DNA of 64,000 nt from VRUE01 sp963702705. Its GTDB lineage: Bacteria > Actinomycetota > Thermoleophilia > Solirubrobacterales > 70-9. Position numbers and translations under genes: made by a program. Below the pieces are notes generated by a model, which made no database searches, was not told the origin of the DNA, and saw nothing but the letters and a program-made list of their open reading frames with translations. Below are positions 18,446-28,400 of this stretch, piece after piece. The stretch lies in contig CAVPDR010000007.1 in the NCBI GenBank assembly GCA_963702705.1, positions 1 to 64,000 on the forward strand, read 5' to 3'. Within the stretch, counting starts at the first letter, position 1. Every line of letters begins with the position of its first letter.

Positions 18446-20044
18446 ATGCCGACGGTACGAGAGGCCAGCTTCGACCTGTTCCGCGAGCGGGGGATGACGA
18501 CGATGTTCGGCAACCCCGGCTCGACCGAGCTGCCGATGCTGGCCGATTTCCCCTCCGACTTCCGCTACGTGCTCGGCCTGCAGGAGGCCGTCGTGGTCGG
18601 CATGGCCGACGGCTACGCCCAGGCCTCGGGCCGGACCACCGTCGCCAACCTGCACACGGCGCCCGGCGTCGGCAACGCGATGGGGGCGATCTTCAACGCC
18701 CAGGCAAACCACTCGCCGCTGCTGATCACCGCCGGCCAGCAGGCGCGGGCGCAGATCACCCTGCAGGCGAACCTGACCAACCGCGACGCGATCCGCATGC
18801 CGCACCCGCTGGTCAAGTGGTCCTACGAGCCGGCCCGGGCAGAGGACGTGCCGCTCGCCCTCGCCCACGGCGCCCACCTCGCCGGCCTGCCGCCGAAGGG
18901 CCCGGTCTTCGTCTCGCTGCCGATGGACGACTGGTACGCCGAGGTCGACGAGGCCGACGCGCGCGAGGCGATCTGCCGCCGCGTCGACGGCCGCGCCGTC
19001 GCCGACCCTGCCGCGGTCCGCGTCCTCGCCGACCGCCTCGACGCCGCCACCAACCCGGTGATGGTCGCCGGCCCCGACATCGACGCCTCCGGCGCCTGGG
19101 AGGCGGCGATCGCGCTGTCGGAGCGCCAGCGTCTGCCGGTCTGGGCGACCCCCGCTCCCGGCGGCGGCCGCATCGGCTTCCCGGAGAACCACCCCAACTA
19201 CCGCGGCGTGCTGCCGCCGGCGATCGGCCCGGTCGGCCAGACGCTCGAGGGCCACGACCTGATCCTCGTCGTCGGCAGCTCGGTCTTCCCCTACTACCCC
19301 TACATACCCGGCCCGCTGCTGCCCGAGGGGGCGAAGCTGGTCGCGATCACCAGCGACCCCGACGAGGCCGCCCGGGCGCCGATGGGCGACGCTCTTGTCG
19401 CCGACGTCAAGCTGACCCTGGCGGCGCTGCTGGCCGAGGTCCCCGAGTCATCGCGCCCGGCCCCCGAGCCGAACCAGGGCCCGCAGGAAATCCCGCCCAG
19501 CGACCCGCTCAATCCCTCGACCGTGCACACCGCCCTGGCCGAGGTCTTCCCCGAGGACGGCATCGTCGTGCTCGAGTCGCCGACCAGCACCCTGGCGCTG
19601 CGCAACCAGATGCGGCTCTCACGTCCCGGCAGCTACTACTTCGCCGCCGGCGGCGGCCTCGGCTTCGGCCTCGCCGCCTCGGTCGGCGTGCAGCTGGCCC
19701 AGCCCGACCGCCCGGTCGTCTGCGTGATCGGCGAGGGCTCGGTCCAGTACGCGGTCAGCGCCTTCTGGAGCGCCGTCGCCTACAAGACCCCGATCACCTT
19801 CCTGGTCGTGCGCAACGAGGAGTACGGGATCCTCAAGTGGTTCGCCGAAGTCGAGGACGTGCAGGGCGCGCCCGGCCTCGACCTGCCCAAGCTCGACGTC
19901 GCCGCGATCGCCGAGGGCTACGGGATCAAGGCGCACCGGGTCAAGGACCGCGACGAAGTGCGCGGCGCGCTCGCTGCTTCGCTTTCCTCTTCGCAGCCGG
20001 AACTGGTCGAAGTCCCGGTCACGCCGGGAATGGCTCTTTTTTAG
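18446..20044 (+). CDS. Benzoylformate-decarboxylase-like TPP enzyme
   Basis: A 532-residue ThDP enzyme resembling Pseudomonas benzoylformate decarboxylase along its length. Shared features include FGNPGSTELP with Ser26, Glu47 in LGLQEAVVVGMADGYAQAS, His70 in NLHTAPG, PLVKWSYEPA, and PGSYYFAAGGGLGFGLAAS. Two key positions differ: the active-site His of the VFRYH segment is Tyr284 here (VFPYYPYIPG), and the Mg/ThDP motif is GEGS with RNEEYG rather than GDGS with NN. It probably decarboxylates a 2-oxo acid, but the specificity may differ from benzoylformate. It is followed nine bases later by an oxidase that could make a 2-oxo acid. Confidence 0.8.
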   Translation: MPTVREASFDLFRERGMTTMFGNPGSTELPMLADFPSDFRYVLGLQEAVVVGMADGYAQASGRTTVANLHTAPGVGNAMGAIFNAQANHSPLLITAGQQARAQITLQANLTNRDAIRMPHPLVKWSYEPARAEDVPLALAHGAHLAGLPPKGPVFVSLPMDDWYAEVDEADAREAICRRVDGRAVADPAAVRVLADRLDAATNPVMVAGPDIDASGAWEAAIALSERQRLPVWATPAPGGGRIGFPENHPNYRGVLPPAIGPVGQTLEGHDLILVVGSSVFPYYPYIPGPLLPEGAKLVAITSDPDEAARAPMGDALVADVKLTLAALLAEVPESSRPAPEPNQGPQEIPPSDPLNPSTVHTALAEVFPEDGIVVLESPTSTLALRNQMRLSRPGSYYFAAGGGLGFGLAASVGVQLAQPDRPVVCVIGEGSVQYAVSAFWSAVAYKTPITFLVVRNEEYGILKWFAEVEDVQGAPGLDLPKLDVAAIAEGYGIKAHRVKDRDEVRGALAASLSSSQPELVEVPVTPGMALF

Positions 20045-20053
20045 GAAGCGACG

Positions 20054-22945
20054 ATGGCGCTGCTGGAGCGAAAGCTGGCGCCACCCCCGTCGGAGCCGGC
20101 CCCCGACCGCGCGCCGGACCGGATCGCGGCTGGAGTCGCCGAGCCGCTGCGTGGCGAGTTGGAGCAGCTGCTCGGCGCCGACCGCGTGCTCGGCCGCGCC
20201 GGCGACATCGTCCGCTACGCCTCCGACGCCAGTCCCTACCGCCTCTTCCCGCAGGCCGTGGTGATGGCCCACGACGCCGATGACGTGGCCAAGGTCCTCG
20301 CCTACGGCCGGCGGGCGGGCATTCCGGTCACCTTCCGCGCCGGCGGCACCAGCCTCAACGGCCAGGGCCAGAGCGACGGCATCCTGGTCGACGTGCGACG
20401 CCACTTCGGCGGCGTCGCGGTCGAGGACGGCGGCGCGCGCGCCCGGGTCAAGCCCGGCACCGTGCTCGGTCACGCCAACCGCGTCCTCGCCCCGCACGGC
20501 CGCAAGCTCGGCCCCGACCCGGCCAGCACAGACATCGCCTGCGTCGGCGGCGTGATCGCCAACAACTCCGGCGGCATGCGCTGCGGCGTGAGCAAGGACT
20601 CCTACTCGACGGTCAGCTCGATGACGCTGGTGCTCGCCTCGGGGACGACGATCGACACCGCGGCGCCCGACGCGGCCGAGCGCTTCGCCGCCGCGGAGCC
20701 CGAGCTGGCCGCCGGCCTCGCCGCGATCCGCGACGAGATCCACGCCGACGCCGAGCTGAGCGAGCGCATCGGCCGCAAGTTCGCGATCAAGAACACGACC
20801 GGCTACCGCCTCTGCGCCTTTCTCGACGCCGACGAGCCGCTGGAGATCTTCCGCCGCCTCGTCGTCGGCTCCGAGGGCACGCTCGCCTTCGTCGCCGAGG
20901 CCGTCTTCGAGACCGTGCCGCTGCCGGCGCGGACGACCACGGCCTGGATCCACTTCCCCGGGATCGAGGAGGCGATCGCGACCGTCCGCGACTTCGTCGA
21001 GAGCGGCGCCACGGCGGTCGAGCTGATGGTCGCGCCGGCCCTGATCACCGCTGCCTGGAACATGGTCGGGGCGCCGCAGGAGTGGAAGGAGCTGCCGCCC
21101 GAGTCGGCGGTGCTGCTGGTCGAGTACGGCGGTGCCGACGAGGAGGAGCTCGGCGCGCAGGTGGCCAAGGCCGAAGGGATCCTCGCCGGCCATGAGACGA
21201 TCCGGCCGATCGACTTCACCCGCGAGGCCGAGGAGATCGAGCTGGCCTGGCGCGTGCGCGAGGGCCTGCATGGGCTGATCGGCCGCCTGCGCCTGCCCGG
21301 CACGGCGCTGATCGTCGAGGACGTCTGCGTGCCGCCGGAGCGGATCGCCGAGGGGGCCCGCGACCTGCAGGCGCTGCTCGGCGAGCACGGCTTCCTGCCC
21401 GGCGTCGCCGGCCACGCCTCGGCCGGCAACCTCCATTTCATGCTGACGCCGGACTTCGCCAAGCAGGAGGACCGCGAGCGCTACGAGGCCTTCATGGCGA
21501 AGCTGGTCGAGCTGATCGTCGGCAAGTACGACGGCTCGCTCAAGGCCGAGCACGGCACCGGGATCAACATGGCGCCCTACGTCGAACGTGAGTGGGGCGA
21601 GAAGGCGACCGAGCTGATGTGGCGGGTGAAGCAGCTCGCCGACCCCGACGGCGTGCTCAACCCGGGCGTGGTGCTCAACCGCGACCCCGACGTCCACCTG
21701 CGCAACCTCAAAACGACGCCGCAGATCGAGGACTCGGTAAACACCTGCGTCGAGTGCGGCTTCTGCGAGCCGGTCTGCCCAAGTCGCAACCTGACCACGA
21801 CGCCGCGCCAGCGGATCGTCCTGCGCCGCGAGATGGCGCGCCAGCCGGCGGGCTCGCCGCTGCAGCGGGCGCTGCTCGAGGAATACGAGTACGACTCGCT
21901 CGACACCTGCGCCGCCGACGGCTCCTGCCAGCTCGCCTGCCCGGTCGGGATCGACACCGGCAAGATGGTCAAGGAACTGCGCAAGCAGAGACATACAGAG
22001 CGCGCCGAAGGCGCAGCGCTGGCAACGGCGAAGCGCTGGAGCACGGTCGAGAAGGCCTCGCGAGCCGGCCTGCGTCTCGGCGGTTCGCTCGCGCGGCGGA
22101 CCAAGCGCGGCAAGGGCCTGCCGCCACCGGCGCCCGCCACGCTCCCGACAACCAAGCGCCCGGGTGCCGCCGCCGTCTACGTTCCCTCATGCACCAACCG
22201 CATCTTCGGCCCCACCTCCGCCGATGGGCCTCAAACGTCCAAGGATTGGACGTTTGAGGCCCATCGGCCCTCGGTTGTCGAGGCGCTTGTCGCGGTATCC
22301 GCTCGGGCTGGGTTGCCGGTTTGGATTCCGGACGACTTGGTGGGGAGCTGCTGCGGTCTGCCTTGGAGCTCGAAGGGATTCAGCGACGCACATCGCCACA
22401 AGGCGAACGAGATGGTCTCGAGGCTCTGGGCCTGGAGCGATGAGGGAGCGCTGCCCGTTGTCATCGACGCCGCTTCCTGCACCCAGGGCGTGACCGACCC
22501 CGGCGAGGGTGTGCTCAGCGAGGAGAACGCGGCGCGGCTCGCCCAGTTGGAGATCCTCGACTCGGTCGCCTGGGCGCACGACCAGCTGTTGTCCAAGTTG
22601 GAGATCGGCACCAAGCTCGCTTCGGCCACCGTCCATCCGACCTGCGCCACCCGCCACATGGGCCTGGCGCCCCGCCTGCGCGCCCTCGCGACGGCCCTCG
22701 CCGACGATGTCTACGTCGCCCCCTCCTCCAGCTGCTGCGGCTTCGCCGGCGACCGCGGCATCTCCCACCCGGAGTTGACCGCGGCGGCGACGCGTCCCCA
22801 GGCCGAAGAGCTCGCCGGCCGCACCTTCGACGCCCACCTCTCCAGCAACCGCACCTGCGAGATCGGCCTCAGCCGCGCGACGGGGGAGAGCTACGAGTCG
22901 TTCTTGATCGAGCTCGAGGGGCTGACCCGGCCGGCCCCTTCGTGA
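20054..22945 (+). CDS. FAD-linked oxidase fused to Fe-S (GlpC-like) domain
   Basis: A 963-residue fusion of a GlcD-like FAD/VAO oxidase and a GlcF/GlpC-like Fe-S subunit, the D-lactate/2-hydroxyacid dehydrogenase type. The FAD part shows PVTFRAGGTSLNGQGQSDG, GVIANNSGGMRCG, VGSEGTLAFV, GHASAGNLHF and KAEHGTGINMAP. Fe-S clusters: CVECGFCEPVCP (near residue 563) and CAADGSCQLACPVG. C-terminal CCG motifs: VGSCCGLPWSSKG and SSSCCGFAGDRG. It oxidises a 2-hydroxyacid to a 2-oxo acid with electrons going to the membrane. Residues 723-739 are encoded by a perfect palindrome. Adjacency to the decarboxylase suggests sequential oxidation and decarboxylation of one substrate, such as a mandelate-like acid. 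Confidence 0.87.
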   Translation: MALLERKLAPPPSEPAPDRAPDRIAAGVAEPLRGELEQLLGADRVLGRAGDIVRYASDASPYRLFPQAVVMAHDADDVAKVLAYGRRAGIPVTFRAGGTSLNGQGQSDGILVDVRRHFGGVAVEDGGARARVKPGTVLGHANRVLAPHGRKLGPDPASTDIACVGGVIANNSGGMRCGVSKDSYSTVSSMTLVLASGTTIDTAAPDAAERFAAAEPELAAGLAAIRDEIHADAELSERIGRKFAIKNTTGYRLCAFLDADEPLEIFRRLVVGSEGTLAFVAEAVFETVPLPARTTTAWIHFPGIEEAIATVRDFVESGATAVELMVAPALITAAWNMVGAPQEWKELPPESAVLLVEYGGADEEELGAQVAKAEGILAGHETIRPIDFTREAEEIELAWRVREGLHGLIGRLRLPGTALIVEDVCVPPERIAEGARDLQALLGEHGFLPGVAGHASAGNLHFMLTPDFAKQEDRERYEAFMAKLVELIVGKYDGSLKAEHGTGINMAPYVEREWGEKATELMWRVKQLADPDGVLNPGVVLNRDPDVHLRNLKTTPQIEDSVNTCVECGFCEPVCPSRNLTTTPRQRIVLRREMARQPAGSPLQRALLEEYEYDSLDTCAADGSCQLACPVGIDTGKMVKELRKQRHTERAEGAALATAKRWSTVEKASRAGLRLGGSLARRTKRGKGLPPPAPATLPTTKRPGAAAVYVPSCTNRIFGPTSADGPQTSKDWTFEAHRPSVVEALVAVSARAGLPVWIPDDLVGSCCGLPWSSKGFSDAHRHKANEMVSRLWAWSDEGALPVVIDAASCTQGVTDPGEGVLSEENAARLAQLEILDSVAWAHDQLLSKLEIGTKLASATVHPTCATRHMGLAPRLRALATALADDVYVAPSSSCCGFAGDRGISHPELTAAATRPQAEELAGRTFDAHLSSNRTCEIGLSRATGESYESFLIELEGLTRPAPS
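22220..22268. repeat. 23-bp perfect hairpin inside the oxidase gene
   Basis: Arms 22220-22242 and 22246-22268 are exactly complementary (GCCGATGGGCCTCAAACGTC and onwards) around a three-base loop. The element is read in frame and encodes about 16 residues in a loop of the first CCG domain, where family members usually run from PSCxxRxxG straight to the helix. It would form an extremely stable mRNA hairpin mid-gene. Confidence 0.88.
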
Positions 22946-23577
22946 TCGAGGCCGCCAGGCGCCACGCGCCGACAGGATGCCTCGTCTGTGTCGCCGGCTT
23001 CGTCGTCGTCCTCGTCTTTGCCTACCGGGTCGGGCCCGCCGAGCGCCTGGACCGCAGTGTCCTCGACGCCCTCAGCACCGGCACTGACACCGTCGTCAAC
23101 CACATCGCCTACGTTGGCTTCCAGGTCGTCAACTTCAGGCCGTTCTGGGTGCTCATGGGCGCCGTTGCGGCCCTGATCGCGCTGTCGCAGTGGCGGATCA
23201 GGGACGCGGTCATCGCGGTCGCCCTCGTCGCCGGGACGGGTGGGCTCGACCTTGCCCTCAAGGCTCTGCTCGCGAACCCTCGCTATCAGCCGGTCCCAGT
23301 CGGGTCCAACGCCTACCCATGGAAGGACGCCTTCCCGAGCGGGCACTCGGCCGGCTCTCTGGCGATGTCGCTCGCCTTTCTCACCGTCGTCCCGCCTGCC
23401 TGGCAGCGCCCGACCGCCGCCGTCGGCGTGGCCTTCACGCTTTTCATCAGCCTCGGCGTGCTGCTGCTCAACTATCACTACCCGAGCGACGTCCTCGCCG
23501 GCTGGCTGCTGGCCGCGGGTTGGTGGTTCGCGCTGCTAATTGCGCTGCTACCCAAACCCGACTCCTCGTCGCCGTAA
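22942..23577 (+). CDS. PAP2-family membrane phosphatase (second)
   Basis: A 211-residue membrane protein starting at GTG 22942, overlapping the oxidase stop by four bases (GTGA). Five or six hydrophobic segments are visible. Phosphatase blocks: KALLANPRYQP (KX6RP position), DAFPSGHSAGS (PSGH) and LNYHYPSDVLAGW (the HX3D block), all with the expected His residues. It probably hydrolyses a lipid phosphate or isoprenyl diphosphate. It is a different subfamily from the PAP2 gene at 5.9 kb, being longer with an extra N-terminal membrane region. Confidence 0.82.
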   Translation: MIEAARRHAPTGCLVCVAGFVVVLVFAYRVGPAERLDRSVLDALSTGTDTVVNHIAYVGFQVVNFRPFWVLMGAVAALIALSQWRIRDAVIAVALVAGTGGLDLALKALLANPRYQPVPVGSNAYPWKDAFPSGHSAGSLAMSLAFLTVVPPAWQRPTAAVGVAFTLFISLGVLLLNYHYPSDVLAGWLLAAGWWFALLIALLPKPDSSSP

Positions 23578-24441
23578 TCAGGAACCGGTGCCGACGGTGG
23601 ACTTCGCCTTCTCCGCCTCGGCTTGGCGCAGGGCGCCGGCGATCCTGGCGTCGCGCTCCATCCGCCGGTCGAGTAGCGGGTTGAGGATGCCCCGCAGCGC
23701 CGAGACATAGCGCCACCAGCGCGGCGCGAAGACGCGCGGCGCCCGTTCCTCGATGCCGTGCACGAGCGCCGAGGCCGCCTCCTCGACCTGGATCCGCTTG
23801 AAGAAGAACTTCGGCAGCAGTTCCTGCATCCGCTTGCCGCCCTCCTCGCGGTCGAGGCCCTGGCGCACCATCTCGGTGTCGACCCAGCCGAAGTAGGCGA
23901 CCGTGGCGCTGGCGCCGAAGGGCGCCAGCTCGACCCGCAGCGGCCGGCCCAGTGCCTCGACCGCGGCCTTGGACGCGGCGTAGGGGCTCAGCATCGTGCC
24001 GTTCATGAAGGCGGCGACCGAGGCGACGAGGACGATCTGGCCGTTGCGCTCGGAGACCTGCGGCAGGGCCGCCCGCACCGTGTTCCAGACGCCGAGCAGG
24101 TTGACGTCGATCACCTTTTCCCATTCCTCGGGCGGCATCGTCCGCGTCGTCGCCCCTTCCGGAGCGATCCCGGCGTTCGCCATCGCCAGGTCGAGAGCGC
24201 CGAAGAGCTCGACCGTCTGGGCGACCGCGGCCAGCATCGCGCCCGCGTCGGTGACATCGGCACCGATCCCGATCACTCTCTCGCCGATCCGCTCGGCCGC
24301 CTCGCGGGCCTGGTCGGCGTCGAGGTCGACCACCGCCACCGAGGCGCCGCGCCCGTGCAGCTGCCGCGCCGTCTCGAAGCCGATCCCGCGCGCCGCACCG
24401 GTGACCAGCGCCACCTTTCCGTTCAGGTCGTAGGCGGGCAT
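23578..24441 (-). CDS. Short-chain dehydrogenase/reductase (tandem copy 1)
   Basis: A 287-residue classical SDR: TGAARGIGFETA binds the cofactor, NAGIAPEGA follows, and the catalytic set is Ser in VLVASVAAF with YAASK. Asp in VDLDADQA after the second strand suggests NAD preference. The C-terminus ends in a basic WWRYVSALRGILNPLLDRRM segment shared with the neighbouring copy, which may attach to membranes. The first 187 coding bases are identical to those of the next SDR gene while the rest has diverged. The substrate is unknown. Confidence 0.82.
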   Translation of the reverse strand: MPAYDLNGKVALVTGAARGIGFETARQLHGRGASVAVVDLDADQAREAAERIGERVIGIGADVTDAGAMLAAVAQTVELFGALDLAMANAGIAPEGATTRTMPPEEWEKVIDVNLLGVWNTVRAALPQVSERNGQIVLVASVAAFMNGTMLSPYAASKAAVEALGRPLRVELAPFGASATVAYFGWVDTEMVRQGLDREEGGKRMQELLPKFFFKRIQVEEAASALVHGIEERAPRVFAPRWWRYVSALRGILNPLLDRRMERDARIAGALRQAEAEKAKSTVGTGS

Positions 24442-24463
24442 AGCGCCAGGTTATCCCCGGCGG

Positions 24464-25339
24464 TTAGCGCTGCGCGGCCGATACGGCCGCGGCGCCCTGC
24501 TGGTCGGCGTCGGCCTCGACCTCGCGCACTGTCGCGACCAACCGCCGGTCGCTCTCCATACGGCGGTCGATCAGGGGGTTGAGGATGCCGCGCAGGGCGG
24601 AGACATAACGCCACCACTTCGGCGCGAAGATCCGCGGCGCGCGCTCCTCGATCCCGGCGACGATCGCCGCTCCTGCGGCACTGGGTGGGATCCTCCGGTT
24701 GAACCACTCGGGCAGCCCTTCCTGCAGGCGCTCGGAGTGGGGACGGGCGACCGCGTCCTGGACCATCCTGGTGTCGACCCAGCCGAAGTAGGCGACGCTG
24801 GCACTCGCCCCAAGCGGGGTCAGCTCGGCGCGCAGCGCGCGCCCCATCGACTCCACCCCGGCCTTGGCGACCGCGTAGGGGCTGTTGAGCACGCCGTTGA
24901 CGAAGGCATAGACGGATGAGGTGACGACGACGTGGCCACGGCGGTCGACGATCTGCGGCAGCGCCGCCCGCACCGTGCGCCAGACGCCGAGCAGGTCGAC
25001 CTCGAAGACGCGCTCCCATTCCTCGACCGAGATGCCGCGGGTGGTCGCGACCTGGCCCTGGGCGATGCCGGCGTTGGCGACGACAACGTCGAGCCCGCCG
25101 AAGCGCTCGACCGTCTCCGCCACCGCGCCCATGATCGCCGCGTGGTCGGTGACATCGGCACCGATCCCGATCACTCTCTCGCCGATCCGCTCGGCCGCCT
25201 CGCGGGCCTGGTCGGCGTCGAGGTCGACCACCGCCACCGAGGCGCCGCGCCCGTGCAGCTGCCGCGCCGTCTCGAAGCCGATCCCGCGCGCCGCACCGGT
25301 GACCAGCGCCACCTTTCCGTTCAGGTCGTAGAGCGCCAT
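24464..25339 (-). CDS. Short-chain dehydrogenase/reductase (tandem copy 2)
   Basis: A 291-residue paralogue of the SDR just downstream on the same strand, 22 bases away. The N-terminal Rossmann part (TGAARGIGFETARQLHGRGA, VVDLDADQAREAA) is identical between the two through about residue 65. Catalytic residues lie in TSSVYAFVNG and YAVAK. From there the proteins differ at many positions, then share the WWRYVSALRGILNPL tail. Likely an operon of duplicated oxidoreductases with divergent substrate pockets. Confidence 0.82.
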   Translation of the reverse strand: MALYDLNGKVALVTGAARGIGFETARQLHGRGASVAVVDLDADQAREAAERIGERVIGIGADVTDHAAIMGAVAETVERFGGLDVVVANAGIAQGQVATTRGISVEEWERVFEVDLLGVWRTVRAALPQIVDRRGHVVVTSSVYAFVNGVLNSPYAVAKAGVESMGRALRAELTPLGASASVAYFGWVDTRMVQDAVARPHSERLQEGLPEWFNRRIPPSAAGAAIVAGIEERAPRIFAPKWWRYVSALRGILNPLIDRRMESDRRLVATVREVEADADQQGAAAVSAAQR

Positions 25340-25400
25340 GCGGCGGAGAGCCTAGACGACCGGCAGCCGATTGCCCTGCCGCTCCTAGAATCACCCGTCC

Positions 25401-28400
25401 ATGCCCGACTTCCGTCCCGTCGACGCCAAGCAGTCCTTTCCCGAGCTCGAGGAGCGGGCGCTGGCGCGCTGGCGGGAGCGCGACGTCTTCGCCCGCTCGC
25501 TCGCCCAGCGCCAGGGCGCCGAGCTCTGGAACTTCTACGAGGGCCCGCCGACCGCCAACGGCCGGCCCGGCTCACACCACGTCCTCGCCCGCGTCTTCAA
25601 GGACGTCTACCCGCGCTACCGCTCGATGTGCGGCTACCGGGTGCCGCGCAAGGCGGGCTGGGACTGCCACGGGCTGCCGGTCGAGATCGAGGTCGAAAAG
25701 CAGCTCGGCATCTCCTCCAAGCAGGAGATCGAGAAGTACGGCATCGACAAGTTCAATGCCCGTTGCCGGGCCTCGGTCTTCGAGTACGTCGAGGAGTGGA
25801 ACCGCCTGACCGAGCGGATCGGCTTCTGGATCGATCTCGACGACCCCTACGTCACCCTCGACGACGACTACATCGAGTCGGTCTGGTGGTCGCTGAAGCA
25901 GCTCTGGGACAAAGGCCGCCTCTATGAGGGCCACAAGGTGGTGCCCTACTGCCCTCGCTGCGGCACCGCCCTTTCCTCGCACGAGGTTGCGCTTGGCTAC
26001 AAAGACGTCGAGGACCCCTCCATATCCGTGCGCTTCCCGCTGCTCGACGAGGACGGCAGCGAGAGCGGCGAGTCGCTGCTGGTCTGGACGACGACGCCCT
26101 GGACGCTGCCCGGGAACGTCGCCGTGGCGCTGGCGCCCGAGGTCACCTATGTACGGGCACGCGTCGACGGCGAGACCGTGATCCTGGCCGAGCCATTGGT
26201 CGAGAGGGTCCTCGGCGAGGGAGCCGAGATCGTCGATCGCTTCGCCGGCTCTGATCTCGTCGGTCGCGCCTACCGTGGGCCCGTCTTCGCCCTCGAGGAC
26301 GGCGGCCCGGCAAACGCGTTCCGCATCCTCGCCGGCGACTTCGTCACCACCGAGGACGGCACCGGCCTCGTCCACATCGCCCCGGCCTTCGGCGAAGACG
26401 ACTACGCAGTCGCGGCCGAGAACAAGATCTTCGACCCGACCAGCCACGCCACCCTCTACAACCCGGTTGGCCTCGATGGCAAGTTCGATCGCCGCGTCAG
26501 CGGCTTCGAGGGCGGCTTCGTCAAGGACCCCGAGGTGACCAGGGCGCTGATCGCCGACCTCGACCAGCGTGGCCTGCTCTTCCGCGAGCAGGTCTACGAG
26601 CACTCCTACCCGCACTGTTGGCGCTGCGACACGCCGCTGCTCTACTACGCCAAGTCGAGCTGGTACGTCGCCACCTCGCAGGTGCGCGACCAGCTGCTCG
26701 CCAACAACGAGACGATCGGCTGGCACCCCGAGCACATCAAGGACGGCCGCTTCGGCAAGTGGCTCGAGAACAACGTCGACTGGGCGCTCTCGCGCGACCG
26801 CTACTGGGGCACGCCACTGCCGATCTGGCACTGCACCAGAGGCGATTGCACCGAGCTCTACTGCGCCGGCTCGGTCGCCGAGCTGCGCGAGCGGGCGAGG
26901 GGGGAGGTGCCCGAGGACCTGCACCGCCCCTACATCGACGAGGTGACCCTCGACTGCGAGAGCTGCGGCGGCGAGATGCACCGGGTCAAGTCGGTGATCG
27001 ACACCTGGTACGACAGCGGCGCGATGCCCTTCGCCCAGCTCCACTACCCCTTCGAGAACGAGGAGTTGTTCGCCGAGCGTTTCCCCGCCGACTTCATCTG
27101 CGAGGCGATCGACCAGACCCGCGGCTGGTTCTACACCCTGCTCGCCGAGTCGACCCTGCTCTTCGACACCTCCAGCTACCGCAACTGCGTCTGCCTCGGC
27201 CTCATCCTCGACCCCGAGGGCCAGAAGATGTCGAAGAGCAAGGGCAACGTGGTCGAGCCCTGGGACGTGATCTCGACCCACGGCGCCGACGCCTTCCGTT
27301 GGTACTACCTGACCGCCCAGCAGCCCTGGTCGGGCTACCGCTTCTCGCTCGACACGGTCGGTGAGTCGGCGCGCCAGTTCATCAACACCCTCTGGAACAC
27401 CTACTCCTTCTGGGTCCTCTACGCCAACGCGGAGGATCTGAGCCCGGACGACTTCGACGACGAGGTTGGCGCTGGGGAAGACCTGGATCGTTGGGCGCTC
27501 TCGCGGCTGCAGGCGACGATTGCGTTCGTGCGCGAGCGCATGGACGCCTTTGACTGCACCGCCGCCGGCAAGGCGATCGCGGAGTACGTCGAGGACCTCT
27601 CCAACTGGTACGTGCGGCTCTCGCGCCGTCGCTTCTGGGAGGGCGATCGCGCCGCTTTCGCGACGCTGCGCCACTGCCTGCTGGAGACGGCGGCGCTGCT
27701 CGCTCCCTTCACCCCGTTCCTCGCCGACGAGATCCACCTCAACCTCACCGGGGGCGAGGCCGAGGAGGAGGGAGAGGGCCGCGACTCCGTCCACCTGCGC
27801 GACTTCCCCGAGGCCGATCCGGCGCTCGCCGACCCCGACCTGGAGAAGGCGATGGAGGCGGTCCGCCTCACGGTCGAACTCGGCCGCGCCGCGCGCGCCC
27901 AGGCCAAGGCGAAGATGCGCCAGCCGCTGCGCCGCGCCGTGATCGTCGCCAACGACGCCGAGCGGGCTGCGATCTCGGCCCGCGCCGATCTGGTCACCGC
28001 CGAGCTCAACGTCAAGGAGCTCGACTTCGTCTCCGAGGAGGCCGACCTGGTCAGCTACGCGGTCAAGCCCAACTACCGCTCGCTCGGTCCGCGCTTCGGC
28101 AAGCGGATGCCGCAGGTCGCCGCCGCGATCGAGGCGCTCGATCCTGTGCACGTCGCCAAGGTGATGGCCGACGGCGGCGAGATCGGGATCAGCATCGACG
28201 GCGACGAGCACACGATCGGCCCCGACGAGGTCAGCCTCGCCCTGCAGCCGCTCGACGGCTACGAGGTCGAGGCCGAGGCCGGCCACGCCGTCGCCCTCCA
28301 ACTCGAGCTCGACGACGAGCTACGCCGCGAGGGCCTGGCCCGAGAGATAGTCCACGCGGTCCAAAACGCCCGCAAAGCCGCCGGCCTAGACATCTCCGAT

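Noticed and set aside
19619..21994. Very long minus-strand open frame opposite the decarboxylase and oxidase genes
   Set aside because: It mirrors the codon phase of real GC-rich genes, has Arg/Gly/Asp-biased low-complexity sequence and no recognisable domain.
25572..28301. 909-codon minus-strand frame opposite ileS
   Set aside because: Antisense shadow of a clear tRNA synthetase gene.
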